From contig JAFYMG010000003.1 of assembly GCA_017556705.1 (NCBI GenBank), forward strand, positions 17,402 to 81,401: 64,000 nucleotides of DNA, written 5' to 3'. The stretch's first letter is position 1. Every line of letters starts with the position of its first letter. Shown here in pieces: positions 9,342 through 18,711 of this stretch. A program made the translations under genes and the position numbers. The notes beneath the pieces are model-generated. The model searched no databases. It was not told where the DNA came from and saw only the letters and a list, made by a program, of their open reading frames with translations. This stretch comes from Paludibacteraceae bacterium. GTDB taxonomy: Bacteria > Bacteroidota > Bacteroidia > Bacteroidales > Paludibacteraceae.

Positions 9342-10694
9342 TTACTTGGTCAAGATGATGTATTTCCAAGGAGTTAGCTCGAAGGTTTGAGATGTTTCTA
9401 CGTTCATAGTCTTGCCACAGAGGCAGTTGTATTCGCCTTCGAGATTGGTCATGTCAAGTGTCACTGTTTGTGGCTCTGCAGACATGTTCATGATAGCGAT
9501 TACGGTATTGTCGCCATGTTTTGGGCATGACTTCGTGCGTACGCACGCGAATACCTTATCATTATCTGCGGTCAAGCGTACCATAGGAGCGCCCTTCTCA
9601 TTGCTCCACAACGCACGGTTGGCAGCGCGGAGGTCGTTGAGACCCTTGTAGAGTGCTTTTTGTGGTGCGTTCTCTACGCGGTCGATGAGGTCTTTCTCAA
9701 AGAATTGCAAGCGATGGTGGTTGCCGCTCATTTGGCCAGTGTAGATCATAGGCATACCAGGAACAATGTATGTGAATGCTGCGAACAGGTAGGTGGCATC
9801 GCCCATACGCTCAAACTCAGTACCGCTCCATGAGTTCTCATCGTGGTTAGAGGTGAAGTTCATACGGATAGCCTCTTTGCGGAGGGTAGTATCCACCTTT
9901 GCGAAATAACCCCAGAGATCCTCTACGGTGTTCTTGCCTTGTGCTACGCCATTCATCAGGTGGTGGAGGGTCCAGCCGTAGTACATGTCGAATGCGCTCT
10001 CGGTGAGCTCTTGTGCTTTGTCCTCATCCTCAGCGAGGGTGAACATATTAGGGTGCTTAGCGCGAATCTCAGCCATAGCATCGTTCCAGAAGTCGGTTGG
10101 TACCTCGCCAGCCACGTCACAACGGAAACCATCGATGCCGATACTGTCCATCCACCAGTGCATCGCTTTCTTCATCTCAGCACGCATGTCTTGATTGTCG
10201 TAGTTGAGTTTCGAGATGTCGGTCCAGTCGTATTGCACCATGAGGTTGCCAAGGCTATCGCGGTAGTGCCAGCCCTCGTTTTTGGTCCACTCGCTATCAG
10301 GAGCGGTGTGGTTAGCCACCCAGTCGAGAATCACCTTCAAGCCCAATTCGTGTGCCTTGGCGAGGAAGTGCTCGAAGTCAGCGCGTGTACCGAATTCAGG
10401 GTTGAATTCGCAGTAGTCGGTGATAGCATAGTAGCTACCCAATGTACCTTTGCGCTCCAGAGTACCAATCTTTTGGATCGGCATGATCCAGATGATATCC
10501 ACGCCACTCTCTTTAATTTCAGGCAGGAGTGCTTCTGCAGCAGCAAAAGTACCTTCTTCAGTTGCTTGACGGGTGTTTAACTCATAGATAGTTGCATCGT
10601 ATGCCCAACTAGTGTGGCGAGCATTACATTGTTGCTTAGGAGCACAAGACACTAATGCTAGTAGTGCAAGTGCAGCGATAAAAATTTTTTTCAT
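9342..10694 (-). CDS. GH13 alpha-amylase family lipoprotein (single catalytic domain)
   Basis: Lipoprotein glycoside hydrolase that should cleave alpha-1,4-glucan or maltooligosaccharides in the periplasm. A signal sequence ends in lipobox LVSC with Cys17. The four GH13 regions are intact: DWVANHT (124-130), GFRCDVAGE with nucleophile Asp193, LAEDED with acid/base Glu222, and FTSNHDENS with Asp285. At 450 residues it has only the barrel and a C-terminal beta domain. No acidic residues follow Cys17 closely, so the surface-export signal of Bacteroidota lipoproteins is not obvious and a periplasmic position is more likely. It is last in a three-gene minus-strand unit, 39 bp after the other amylase. 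Confidence 0.9.
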   Translation of the reverse strand: MKKIFIAALALLALVSCAPKQQCNARHTSWAYDATIYELNTRQATEEGTFAAAEALLPEIKESGVDIIWIMPIQKIGTLERKGTLGSYYAITDYCEFNPEFGTRADFEHFLAKAHELGLKVILDWVANHTAPDSEWTKNEGWHYRDSLGNLMVQYDWTDISKLNYDNQDMRAEMKKAMHWWMDSIGIDGFRCDVAGEVPTDFWNDAMAEIRAKHPNMFTLAEDEDKAQELTESAFDMYYGWTLHHLMNGVAQGKNTVEDLWGYFAKVDTTLRKEAIRMNFTSNHDENSWSGTEFERMGDATYLFAAFTYIVPGMPMIYTGQMSGNHHRLQFFEKDLIDRVENAPQKALYKGLNDLRAANRALWSNEKGAPMVRLTADNDKVFACVRTKSCPKHGDNTVIAIMNMSAEPQTVTLDMTNLEGEYNCLCGKTMNVETSQTFELTPWKYIILTK

Positions 10695-10733
10695 TGTTAT
10701 TGAATTTATTGTTTACAAGTGAACTTATTTTAA

Positions 10734-12779
10734 TTATTCGATAGTGTATGCGAGATTCGCCAAGTCGATGGTTACGCGTACTTTCTCGCCCATATAAATG
10801 CGATCGAAAACAAGCTTGTTGTCGGTAACGGTGACAGGCACATACTCGCCATAGATGAGTGGGAGAGAGTTGCGACGCATTTGTACCAATGCTTGTACTT
10901 CGTTGCGGAATTGTTGTTGACGCTCAGTTAATCCGTCGAATTTCATCATATGGCGGTTATCAGGGTCATTCGCACCTACTTCTGCATATTCATCACCTTG
11001 GTAGATACATGGCACACCAGGGATAGTGAGGTTGATTACCTCAAGCAACATTGCTGCTTTGTATGCTGCTTCTTCTTTTTCTGCATCGCCATCAGCAGTT
11101 ACACCAATCTCGCGCTCCCATCCAGCAGCTTTGTCATTCTCATTCCAACTTACAGCACCACCAGCGAGTGAGATGAATCGGCATTTGTCGTGGTTGCCAG
11201 AGATATTACCCATTGTGTGGTGTGCTCCATATGCGTGAAGAGATTCCAAAATAGTTTGGTTGATGCGCTTGAGTGATTGATTTGGCTTACCAAAGACATC
11301 AATAGCTGTATGGTAGATATTGAAGTCGAATTGTGAATTGAGCATACCGCTCTTGACATATGAGCCTATCAATTGAGGATCACCGTATGTCTCACCAATC
11401 ATCCAGATATGGCGATTAGGGTAGCGTTGTTTCATCTTGGCACCCAATTCACGCCAATAGTTGAGAGGGATATGTTTGCAAGCATCGTGGCGGAAACCGT
11501 CGAAGGCAAATTTCTCGAGCCATATCAATGCAGAGTCGGTCATAGGTGAGCAAACCTCAGGACGCTCAAGGTCAAGGGTAGGGATATGTACGTCAAACCA
11601 TGTGGTCAATCGTGCCTCATCCCAGAGCTCGAAGTTACGACGTCCATCAGGCAAAATGCTGTCGGTATGCCAATCAGGGTGCTCTTGGAGGGTAGGAGAA
11701 TTGATGTGCATATGATTGGCTACATAATCTAGAATCACATTCAAACCATGCTCGTGTGCCACTGCTAACATCTCATGGAGTTCTTCTTCGGTAGTGAAAC
11801 GTTTCTCTACTTCAGTAGCATAGATAGGCCAATAGCCGTGATAGCCAGAGAATTTGGTATAAGTTTTAGTGTTGTCATACTTGTTGCCATTCTTAAATGG
11901 GTAGTAACCCCACGCATCCATAGGGTTTTGTGTGATAGGAGAAATCCATATGGTGGTAATTCCAAGATCGTTGAAGAAGCCATCCTGGATTTTCTTGGTG
12001 ATACCAGCTATATCACCACCTTGATAGTCCACAATGTCAAGTACCTCGGGGCTATTCATTTTCCAATCGTTTTTCTTGTTACCATTGTGGAAACGGTCAA
12101 TCATGAGCGAATAGAGCACTTGTGCATGATCATCATGACGAGTAAGATATTGTGGATCGCTAACTACTTTGCCATTCTCTAATGGGATGAGTAGGTCGTT
12201 GAGTTGTTTGCCGTCACCGAACGCATATACACGGATGAAAGTACGACCTTTGCTCTCGCGCCATGCTTTTTCAATGGTGATAACAGCTTCTGGATCGTAT
12301 TGACCATAGCTCACATACTCTGTAGCGTGGGTATCTTGCCAAAAGACACGGAATTGTAAATGCTCATACTCATTGAGTACACTGATGGTGATTGTAGAAT
12401 CGGTGAAGGACTTAGTAACCAGACCAACTTCGTAGTTAGATTTGGGTAAGATAGGAATGTCATACTTGATACCAGTGGTCTTGTCTTCTACATTGAGAAC
12501 AGATAATGTGTAGTCACCTGTGATGGTGAGCAAACCTTCCTCTGCTTGAAGAACTTGATAACTTGGTTCGGTGGTGAACACTAGGCTATCAAAACATTTA
12601 ACCTGTGGAAGGTAGTCGGTGAGATGGATTGTCTCTTTTTGTTCATGGTCTCCGTTGTACACGATAGGCATGATTGGATTTTGTGTGTCAGGGTTGCGAT
12701 CTACCACCACAACCTTTTCAGTGGTATTGCAAGCTATTAAACTTGCTGCTACCATGAGGGATAATACGATTTTTTTCAT
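10734..12779 (-). CDS. GH13 alpha-amylase family lipoprotein with N-terminal beta domains
   Basis: A 681-residue lipoprotein (lipobox SLIAC, Cys17). Residues 30-215 form beta-rich N-terminal domains resembling those of neopullulanase or surface amylases. The catalytic barrel follows with DYVANHMH (351-358), GFRHDACKH with nucleophile Asp432, IGETYGDP with acid/base Glu463 and NISGNHDKC with Asp531. The N-terminal domains could bind glucan or support dimer formation. No SusC/SusD pair lies nearby, so this is not a classical starch utilisation locus. The gene is 34 bp downstream of the DUF2851 gene and likely co-transcribed with it. Confidence 0.9.
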   Translation of the reverse strand: MKKIVLSLMVAASLIACNTTEKVVVVDRNPDTQNPIMPIVYNGDHEQKETIHLTDYLPQVKCFDSLVFTTEPSYQVLQAEEGLLTITGDYTLSVLNVEDKTTGIKYDIPILPKSNYEVGLVTKSFTDSTITISVLNEYEHLQFRVFWQDTHATEYVSYGQYDPEAVITIEKAWRESKGRTFIRVYAFGDGKQLNDLLIPLENGKVVSDPQYLTRHDDHAQVLYSLMIDRFHNGNKKNDWKMNSPEVLDIVDYQGGDIAGITKKIQDGFFNDLGITTIWISPITQNPMDAWGYYPFKNGNKYDNTKTYTKFSGYHGYWPIYATEVEKRFTTEEELHEMLAVAHEHGLNVILDYVANHMHINSPTLQEHPDWHTDSILPDGRRNFELWDEARLTTWFDVHIPTLDLERPEVCSPMTDSALIWLEKFAFDGFRHDACKHIPLNYWRELGAKMKQRYPNRHIWMIGETYGDPQLIGSYVKSGMLNSQFDFNIYHTAIDVFGKPNQSLKRINQTILESLHAYGAHHTMGNISGNHDKCRFISLAGGAVSWNENDKAAGWEREIGVTADGDAEKEEAAYKAAMLLEVINLTIPGVPCIYQGDEYAEVGANDPDNRHMMKFDGLTERQQQFRNEVQALVQMRRNSLPLIYGEYVPVTVTDNKLVFDRIYMGEKVRVTIDLANLAYTIE

Positions 12780-12813
12780 GATTATATAAATTAATTTGTT
12801 GTTTTTTCTGTCG

Positions 12814-14061
12814 TTAAAATAACTCCAACTGCTTGTAACCGAATACCTGATGTCCGATTTGGCAATTAAAGCATAAGTGTGGTTGGCAATAATTTTGGTA
12901 AAGATGTATCAAGGCTTGTGTATCTGCGGCAGAATGTACTTTTTGACCTAGCAAAGCCCATTGGCGGATGATGGTGTTGTCTTCTTTCTTTATTTTCTCA
13001 AGCCAAGCGATGGCATTGTCTATAGGTGATTGAGTATGGGTATATGCATAGCGGTATGGTATGACTGTGTTGATGAGAAGTATGTTGATGGAATTTCTCC
13101 CTATTGGTAACGGGCGATTAACATGTGTATACACCCTCTCATCTCTGTACTGCAATGTGAATAGTTCTGCCATCTGTTCTACGGTTTCTGTTTCCATTAG
13201 ATTGGCGAATAGGTGCTCCGATTGGTAGAGTAGGTGTGCAAATTGGCGTATTCGCACTTCTGGTGAGTTTTGAGGACGCATACGTGCTTTCTTCCAGATG
13301 CTGACTTCAAGAGGATGCAAAGAGAACTTCTTTTGCAAGAAACAGTATTCTTGCCATAGTGGATCTTTATTGGATAGTAAGCCTGATTGTCCGAGCAAGA
13401 TGGCTGTGATTTGAAATAGGCTATTTCTGTGTTTCTGCAAACAAGAAAGAGGGGTTTGTAGTGCTAACATCTCAAAAGGTAAACCATTGGTGTGGAAACC
13501 GAAATTATGTGCTAGGCTGATGTAGAATGCGTGTGCCCAACTGCCTTGTGTGATTTTAAGCAGTTGTTCGATAGATTTGCGTTTGCATTCAAGTCGTTTT
13601 TCTAGGAGGGTATGTTTCCAACCTTTGGTTAGGAGAGTTGGATCTTCCAGCAGTTGTTTACCACATTCGAATGCGCCAGATAATGTGCTTGATCTAAATA
13701 ATTGATCAAGATAATCATGATTGTGTGGATATTGCAATTCACACTGCGGGATAAGTTCTCCTTGCGAGTTGCGTGTCTCCTTATCCACTTGGTTCACCAC
13801 ATGTAGTATGGTATTGTCATATGCAGGATCGGTGTTATGGTGATGTTTGTACCAATCTGAAGCATGTACATGTATCTCAATATTGCCAATCCAATCTTGT
13901 CCGTTGATGCGTATGTGAGCATTTGTAAAATCAGGGCCTGCATGAATATTATACAGACCAACAGACACAACCTCAACGGGTTTTCCGTCGGTTGTATATT
14001 GCGGAAAACCAGCCCAAAGGTGCTTCTGCCATATGTAATGCAGGAGTATTTCTGGCATCAT
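12814..14061 (-). CDS. DUF2851 family protein
   Basis: Member of a Bacteroidota protein family of unknown function, recognisable from the N-terminal series LHYIWQK, YNIHAGPDFTNAHI, NIEIHVHASDWYKH and AYDNTILHVV. The conserved His and Asp residues hint at a nuclease-like metal site, which is inference. I place the start at 14061 (or the adjacent ATG at 14058), not at the upstream ATG at 14109, because a clear promoter -7 element lies between them and the longer form would begin before transcription does. With this start the protein is 415 residues. It is first in the operon with the two amylases; no functional link is evident. Confidence 0.85.
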   Translation of the reverse strand: MMPEILLHYIWQKHLWAGFPQYTTDGKPVEVVSVGLYNIHAGPDFTNAHIRINGQDWIGNIEIHVHASDWYKHHHNTDPAYDNTILHVVNQVDKETRNSQGELIPQCELQYPHNHDYLDQLFRSSTLSGAFECGKQLLEDPTLLTKGWKHTLLEKRLECKRKSIEQLLKITQGSWAHAFYISLAHNFGFHTNGLPFEMLALQTPLSCLQKHRNSLFQITAILLGQSGLLSNKDPLWQEYCFLQKKFSLHPLEVSIWKKARMRPQNSPEVRIRQFAHLLYQSEHLFANLMETETVEQMAELFTLQYRDERVYTHVNRPLPIGRNSINILLINTVIPYRYAYTHTQSPIDNAIAWLEKIKKEDNTIIRQWALLGQKVHSAADTQALIHLYQNYCQPHLCFNCQIGHQVFGYKQLELF

Positions 14062-14078
14062 GCTTTTATTATCGCCTG

Positions 14079-14110
14079 CAAAGGTAGTTATTTTTGCATA
14101 AATATGCAAA
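14079..14110 (-). promoter_or_regulatory. promoter of the DUF2851-amylase operon
   Basis: On the minus strand, TTTG (14110-14107), 20 bp, then TACCTTTG (14086-14079). It lies inside the longer possible reading frame and therefore fixes the downstream start codon. Confidence 0.7.
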
Positions 14111-14161
14111 TAATTTGTACAAAATATTACTAAAAAAGTCTAACATCTATTGATTAAAGTT

Positions 14162-14181
14162 CGTGCGTACGCGCGTGCGCG
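14162..14181. other. 20-bp alternating pyrimidine-purine tract upstream of gyrA
   Basis: Bases 14162-14181 (CGTGCGTACGCGCGTGCGCG) alternate strictly pyrimidine-purine and are far more GC-rich than the surrounding A/T-rich spacer. Such tracts can adopt left-handed Z-DNA under negative supercoiling. The tract sits about 150 bp upstream of the gyrA promoter, between divergent transcription units. Confidence 0.6.
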
Positions 14182-14312
14182 GTTATGTGTAAGGTAATAG
14201 TAAACGAGCGTAATAGTGATAAATTTGCGATTTAAGGACATAAGGGTAAAAAATCGGGTATGTTATAAAAAAGGAGAAAAATGCATAAAAACGCAAAAAA
14301 ACGCGTAAAAAA

Positions 14313-14344
14313 TTTGGTGGTATGAAAAAAAAGTAGTACCTTTG
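14313..14344 (+). promoter_or_regulatory. gyrA promoter
   Basis: TTTG at 14313-14316, 20 bp, TACCTTTG at 14337-14344. The transcript should begin with a small hairpin, TCGCC and GGCGA arms near 14345-14358, followed by an A-rich leader to the ATG at 14409. Confidence 0.75.
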
Positions 14345-14408
14345 TCGCCATAAGGCGACGAACGATAACGGAGCCAACAACATTGAATAAAAATAATTAA
14401 AAAATAAT

Positions 14409-16967
14409 ATGATTGATAACGACAGAATAATTCCTGTAAAGATTGATGAGGAAATGCGAAGCTCATACATCGACTACTCGATGAGTGTGATTGTGGCACG
14501 AGCTTTGCCTGATGTGCGCGACGGTTTTAAACCAGTACACCGTCGTGTATTGTATGGAATGCATGAGCTAGGTAATACTAGTGACAAGCCAACTAAGAAA
14601 TCAGCACGTATTGTGGGTGAGGTAATGGGTAAGTATCACCCTCACGGCGATAGCAGTATTTATGGTACATTGGTGCGTATGGCGCAACCATGGAATATGC
14701 GCAGTGTGTTGGTGGATGGACAAGGTAACTTTGGTTCGGTGGACGGTGATGGTGCAGCTGCGATGCGTTATACCGAGGCTCGCCTTTCTAAGCTGGCTGA
14801 GGAGATGCTCCGCGATATTGAGAAAGATACCGTGGATATGCAGTTGAACTTTGATGACTCATTGCGTGAGCCAGTGGTGTTGCCATGCCGCTTCCCTAAC
14901 TTGTTGGTGAACGGTGCGAGTGGTATTGCCGTGGGTATGGCGACCAATATGCCAACACATAACTTGGGCGAGGTGGTTGACGGATGTGTGGCATATGTGA
15001 AGAATGCAGTAGCACGCGTGGATAATCCAGAGGTAGAGCCAATTACTGTGGCCGAGTTGATGGAGCATATCAAGGCGCCTGATTTCCCAACAGGCGGTAC
15101 TATATATGGTTACCAAGGTGTGCGCGATGCGTATGAGACAGGTCGTGGACGTATTATCATTCGCTCGAAAGCCGAGATTGAGACCGAGGACAATGGTCGT
15201 GAACGTATTGTGATTTGCGAGTTGCCATATGGTGTGGTAAAATCGGACCTGGTGAAAAATATCGCGGATCTTGTAAATGATAAGAAAATCGAGGGCATTT
15301 CGGGTATTAGCGACCAATCAAAGAGCGATGTTCGTATTATCGTGGAAATCAAACGTGATGCCAATGCGCAAGTGGTGCTGAATAAACTCTATAAGTATAC
15401 AGCATTGCAATCGAGTTTCTCGGTGAATAGTATTGCGTTGGTGAAAGGCCGTCCACAATTGTTGAATCTTCATGACATGGTTGCTAATTTTATTGAGCAC
15501 CGTATGGAGGTCGTAGTTCGTCGTACTAAATTTGAATTGAAGAAAGCTGAGGAACGTGCACATATTTTGGAGGGCTTGATTATCGCGGTAGATAATATTG
15601 ATGAGGTGGTTAAGATCATTCGTGCAAGTCGTACTCCAGCTGATGCTCAAACCAATTTGGAAGAGCGCTTTGGTTTGGATAACTTGCAATCAAAAGCTAT
15701 CGTGGATATGCGTTTGTCGCAATTGACTGGCTTGAAGATTGTGGAGTTGAAGAAGGAATATGAAGAATTACAAGCATTGATCCAACATTTGAATGCACTT
15801 CTTGCAAGCGAAGTGATGCGCTATGAAGTGATTGAAAATGAATTGGTTGAGATCAAAGATAAATATGCAGATGAGCGTCGTACACGTATTATCAAAATGG
15901 CTACAGAGTTCAATCCTGAGGATATGTATGCTGATGATGATATGGTGATTACTATTTCTCACTTGGGCTATATCAAGCGTACTCCATTGGCGGATTTCCG
16001 TCAGCAGGGTCGTGGTGGCGTAGGCGCGAAGGCTAGTGCTGCTCGTGACGAGGACTTTATCGAATATGTTCACCAGGCAAATATGCACTCTACAATGATG
16101 TTCTTCACAGAGCAAGGACGTTTGTATTGGATTAAGGTATATGAGATTCCAGAGGGTAATCGCCAATCAAAGGGCCGTGCATTGCAGAATATGATCAATA
16201 TTCAGAAGGGCGATAAGGTTTGCGCGTTTATCCATGTGAAGAATCTTAATGATCAAGAGTATGTACAGAACCATTACTTAATCTTTGCAACGAAGAATGG
16301 TTTGATGAAGAAAACTACATTGGAGTCATATAGCCGTCCTCGTGCTAATGGTATTATTGCTCTCGGTTTGCGTGAGGATGACCGTTTGATCCGTGTAACC
16401 TTGACTGATGGCAATAGCCAAATGTTGGTGGCTTCGTATAATGGTAAGGTGGTTCGCTTCCCAGAGGATACTGTTCGCCCAATGGGTCGTACCGCAACGG
16501 GTGTACGTGCTATCAAGTTGGATGAAGATGGTCAAGATCGCGTGATTGGCATGATATGTGTAGAGGAGAGTAGCAAGGAGTCTGTGCTCGTGATTTCTGA
16601 GAAGGGCTTTGGTAAACGTACCGATCTCGATGACGAGAATGGTGAACCAATCTACCGTGTGACCAATCGTGGTGGTAAGGGCGTGAAGACTATGAATTTG
16701 ACCGATAAAACGGGTAATTTGATTGGTCTTGAGGCAGTTACAGATGAGCAAGACTTGATGTTGATTACCAAATCTGGTACAGCAATCCGCATGGCGATGG
16801 ATACTATTCGCGTGATGGGGCGTGCTACACAAGGTGTAAAACTCATTGAGTTACAAAAACGCAATGACACGCTTATGTTTGGCTGTACTGTTCCTAAAGA
16901 GGAAACAGAAGAGGTTGTGGAAAGTACAGAGGTAACTATTAACGAAAATCAAAATAATATTGAATAA
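14409..16967 (+). CDS. gyrA: DNA gyrase subunit A
   Basis: Breakage-reunion subunit of DNA gyrase, 852 residues. The catalytic tyrosine is Tyr121 in AMRYTEARLS. The QQGRGGVGA stretch matches the GyrA box and, with six beta-pinwheel repeats in the C-terminal third, favours gyrase over topoisomerase IV ParC. The C-terminal tail is acidic (EETEEVVESTEVT), as in regulated gyrases. In the quinolone-determining segment HPHGDSSIYGTLVRMAQ, the position of E. coli Ser83 is Ser82, and that of Asp87 is Gly86. The gene leads a long plus-strand gene series. Confidence 0.97.
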   Translation: MIDNDRIIPVKIDEEMRSSYIDYSMSVIVARALPDVRDGFKPVHRRVLYGMHELGNTSDKPTKKSARIVGEVMGKYHPHGDSSIYGTLVRMAQPWNMRSVLVDGQGNFGSVDGDGAAAMRYTEARLSKLAEEMLRDIEKDTVDMQLNFDDSLREPVVLPCRFPNLLVNGASGIAVGMATNMPTHNLGEVVDGCVAYVKNAVARVDNPEVEPITVAELMEHIKAPDFPTGGTIYGYQGVRDAYETGRGRIIIRSKAEIETEDNGRERIVICELPYGVVKSDLVKNIADLVNDKKIEGISGISDQSKSDVRIIVEIKRDANAQVVLNKLYKYTALQSSFSVNSIALVKGRPQLLNLHDMVANFIEHRMEVVVRRTKFELKKAEERAHILEGLIIAVDNIDEVVKIIRASRTPADAQTNLEERFGLDNLQSKAIVDMRLSQLTGLKIVELKKEYEELQALIQHLNALLASEVMRYEVIENELVEIKDKYADERRTRIIKMATEFNPEDMYADDDMVITISHLGYIKRTPLADFRQQGRGGVGAKASAARDEDFIEYVHQANMHSTMMFFTEQGRLYWIKVYEIPEGNRQSKGRALQNMINIQKGDKVCAFIHVKNLNDQEYVQNHYLIFATKNGLMKKTTLESYSRPRANGIIALGLREDDRLIRVTLTDGNSQMLVASYNGKVVRFPEDTVRPMGRTATGVRAIKLDEDGQDRVIGMICVEESSKESVLVISEKGFGKRTDLDDENGEPIYRVTNRGGKGVKTMNLTDKTGNLIGLEAVTDEQDLMLITKSGTAIRMAMDTIRVMGRATQGVKLIELQKRNDTLMFGCTVPKEETEEVVESTEVTINENQNNIE

Positions 16968-16986
16968 CCAAAAAAACTTTTATAAA

Positions 16987-18237
16987 ATGAAAAGATCAAT
17001 TTTTCTTGCAGTTCTTGTGCTGATAGGTGCAGGCTGCTTCGCTCAAAAATCAAATGTTAGTAAAGCTCGCAACTTGGCTGATGCTGAAACTCCAGACTAT
17101 GCAGCTGCACGTGCTGCTATCAAAGAGGCGTTGGTAAACGAAGAGACCAAGGATCAAGCTACTACTTGGTATGTAGCTGGATATGTTGGTTATAAAGAGT
17201 TTGATGCAAACAACCTCACTCGTCAAATGGGTCGTAATATTGACGTGATGCAATGGGGTGCTGCAGTACAAGAATCTATTGAGTATTGGAATAAGGCCTA
17301 TGAATTAGCGATGATTCCTACTTATGATAAAAAGGGTAAAGCGAAATACGATACTCGTACACCAAAGAATATTCTTCCTAAATTGCAAGAGTATTATTTG
17401 CATCAACCATTAATTCTTGCAGGTTTTTCTGCTTACGAAGCAGGTGATATGTCTAAAGCATATGATTTGTTTATGGCTTATGTCAATATGCCTGAACTGA
17501 AGATTGTCAAAGATTATCCAGAAGAAGCAGCAAAAATGGTACGTGACACTAGTTACTATACATGTCTATATTATGCAGGTCGTTTTGCATATGAGGCCGA
17601 GCGTTATGCTGATGCTATTGCTACTCTTGATCGTATGAATACTGAGCATGCAGCAGACAATGCACTTCGTAAGGAGATTATTTACGCTAACGAGTATATC
17701 TATCAAATTTATCTTGAGCAAGGTGATACCGTGAATGCTGTGGAATCAATCAAGAAGAGCATTGATTTGTTCCCAGAGGAGCCATGGTTTATGCAAAACC
17801 TTATCAACCTCTATATCAACTCTGGTCAAGAGGACAAAGCTATTGAGTATTTGGATCTTGCAATCAATCGTGAGCCAAACGTAGGTCAATACTACAACTC
17901 TAAAGGTTCTATTCTTGCTCGTATTGGTCGTTTTGAGGAGTCTTTCAAGGCATTTGAGCAAGCTATTGCTATTGAGCCAAATAATGCACTCTTCCTTGAG
18001 ACACTTGGTTTCGCATACGTGGATCTTGGCAACAAACTCAACGATGAAGCTGCTTATCTTGATGCAAAGGCATATGCGCAAGCAAAGATAGAGATTGATA
18101 AAGCATACAATAATGCGTTGCCTTACTTTGAGAAAGCATATGAGTTGGAGCCTGACAACTACGATTACAAACGTTCTCTCCGCTCACTCTACTATCGTCT
18201 CGGTATGAACGATAAGTACGAGGCACTCGCTGACTAA
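16987..18237 (+). CDS. exported tetratricopeptide repeat protein
   Basis: A 416-residue protein with a Sec signal peptide (residues 1-20, predicted cleavage after CFAQ) and several TPR units, clearest at EAERYADAIATLDRM, LEQGDTVNAVESIKKSIDLF, SGQEDKAIEYLDLAINREP and IGRFEESFKAFEQAIAIEPN. TPR arrays bind partner proteins, here in the periplasm or at the outer membrane. I chose the ATG at 16987 because the signal peptide begins there; the upstream ATG at 16960 overlaps gyrA. Similar TPR proteins follow gyrA in Bacteroides genomes, so the pairing is probably ancestral. Partner unknown. Confidence 0.85.
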   Translation: MKRSIFLAVLVLIGAGCFAQKSNVSKARNLADAETPDYAAARAAIKEALVNEETKDQATTWYVAGYVGYKEFDANNLTRQMGRNIDVMQWGAAVQESIEYWNKAYELAMIPTYDKKGKAKYDTRTPKNILPKLQEYYLHQPLILAGFSAYEAGDMSKAYDLFMAYVNMPELKIVKDYPEEAAKMVRDTSYYTCLYYAGRFAYEAERYADAIATLDRMNTEHAADNALRKEIIYANEYIYQIYLEQGDTVNAVESIKKSIDLFPEEPWFMQNLINLYINSGQEDKAIEYLDLAINREPNVGQYYNSKGSILARIGRFEESFKAFEQAIAIEPNNALFLETLGFAYVDLGNKLNDEAAYLDAKAYAQAKIEIDKAYNNALPYFEKAYELEPDNYDYKRSLRSLYYRLGMNDKYEALAD

Positions 18238-18650
18238 TGGGACGAATACTTGCGATAGACTTTGGTCGCAAACGAACTGGATTAGCCGTTACGGATCCCC
18301 TCCGCATAACGGCTAATCCGCTTATTACTATCCCTACACATACGCTCGAAGCGTGGCTTACAGATTATTTTGCTAAAGAGATTGTAGATGAGGTGGTTAT
18401 AGGTCATCCCTATCAGATGAATGGCGAAGATTCCGAGTCAATGCAGTACATCCAGCCATTTATCAATCGCTTTCGCAAGGTGTTCCCCAATATGCCACTT
18501 CACGAGTATGACGAGCGCTTTACCTCGGTCATTGCGCACCAAGCTATGATTGAAGGAGGAATGCGCAAGAGCCGACGCCAAGACAAATCCGTAGTCGATA
18601 AACTTGCCGCTTGCATCATCCTTGAAGGCTATTTAGATAGTATTCGCTAA
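18237..18650 (+). CDS. ruvX: Holliday junction resolvase RuvX / YqgF family
   Basis: RNase H-fold nuclease family implicated in 16S/23S pre-rRNA end processing and proposed as a Holliday junction resolvase, 137 residues. The first catalytic strand ILAIDFGRKRTGLAV gives Asp7; the DERFTS segment near residue 95 and the DKSVVDKLAACIIL helix with its terminal Asp complete the site. Its ATG shares the last A of the TPR gene stop (TAATG), so translation is coupled. A palindromic module separates it from def. Confidence 0.92.
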   Translation: MGRILAIDFGRKRTGLAVTDPLRITANPLITIPTHTLEAWLTDYFAKEIVDEVVIGHPYQMNGEDSESMQYIQPFINRFRKVFPNMPLHEYDERFTSVIAHQAMIEGGMRKSRRQDKSVVDKLAACIILEGYLDSIR

Positions 18651-18665
18651 ACACCATACATATTA

Positions 18666-18700
18666 CACTAAACAGTAGCGGCTCTGCCGCGTTCACTAAA
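18666..18700 (-). repeat. palindromic-core module (TTTAG-GAAC / TACTGTTTAG type)
   Basis: Read on the minus strand: flank TTTAGTGAAC, core GCGGCAGAGCCGC (5-bp stem, 3-nt loop), flank TACTGTTTAGTG. The flanks match modules at 24791, 33863, 41274 and 58799, while the core differs from all of them and is still self-complementary. It fills most of the 61-bp spacer between ruvX and def. Confidence 0.65.
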
Positions 18701-18711
18701 TACTAAGCAAA

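Noticed and set aside
9843..10580. Long open frame (245 codons) opposite the GH13 gene
   Set aside because: Antisense shadow of a clear GH13 gene; composition and lack of motifs argue against coding.
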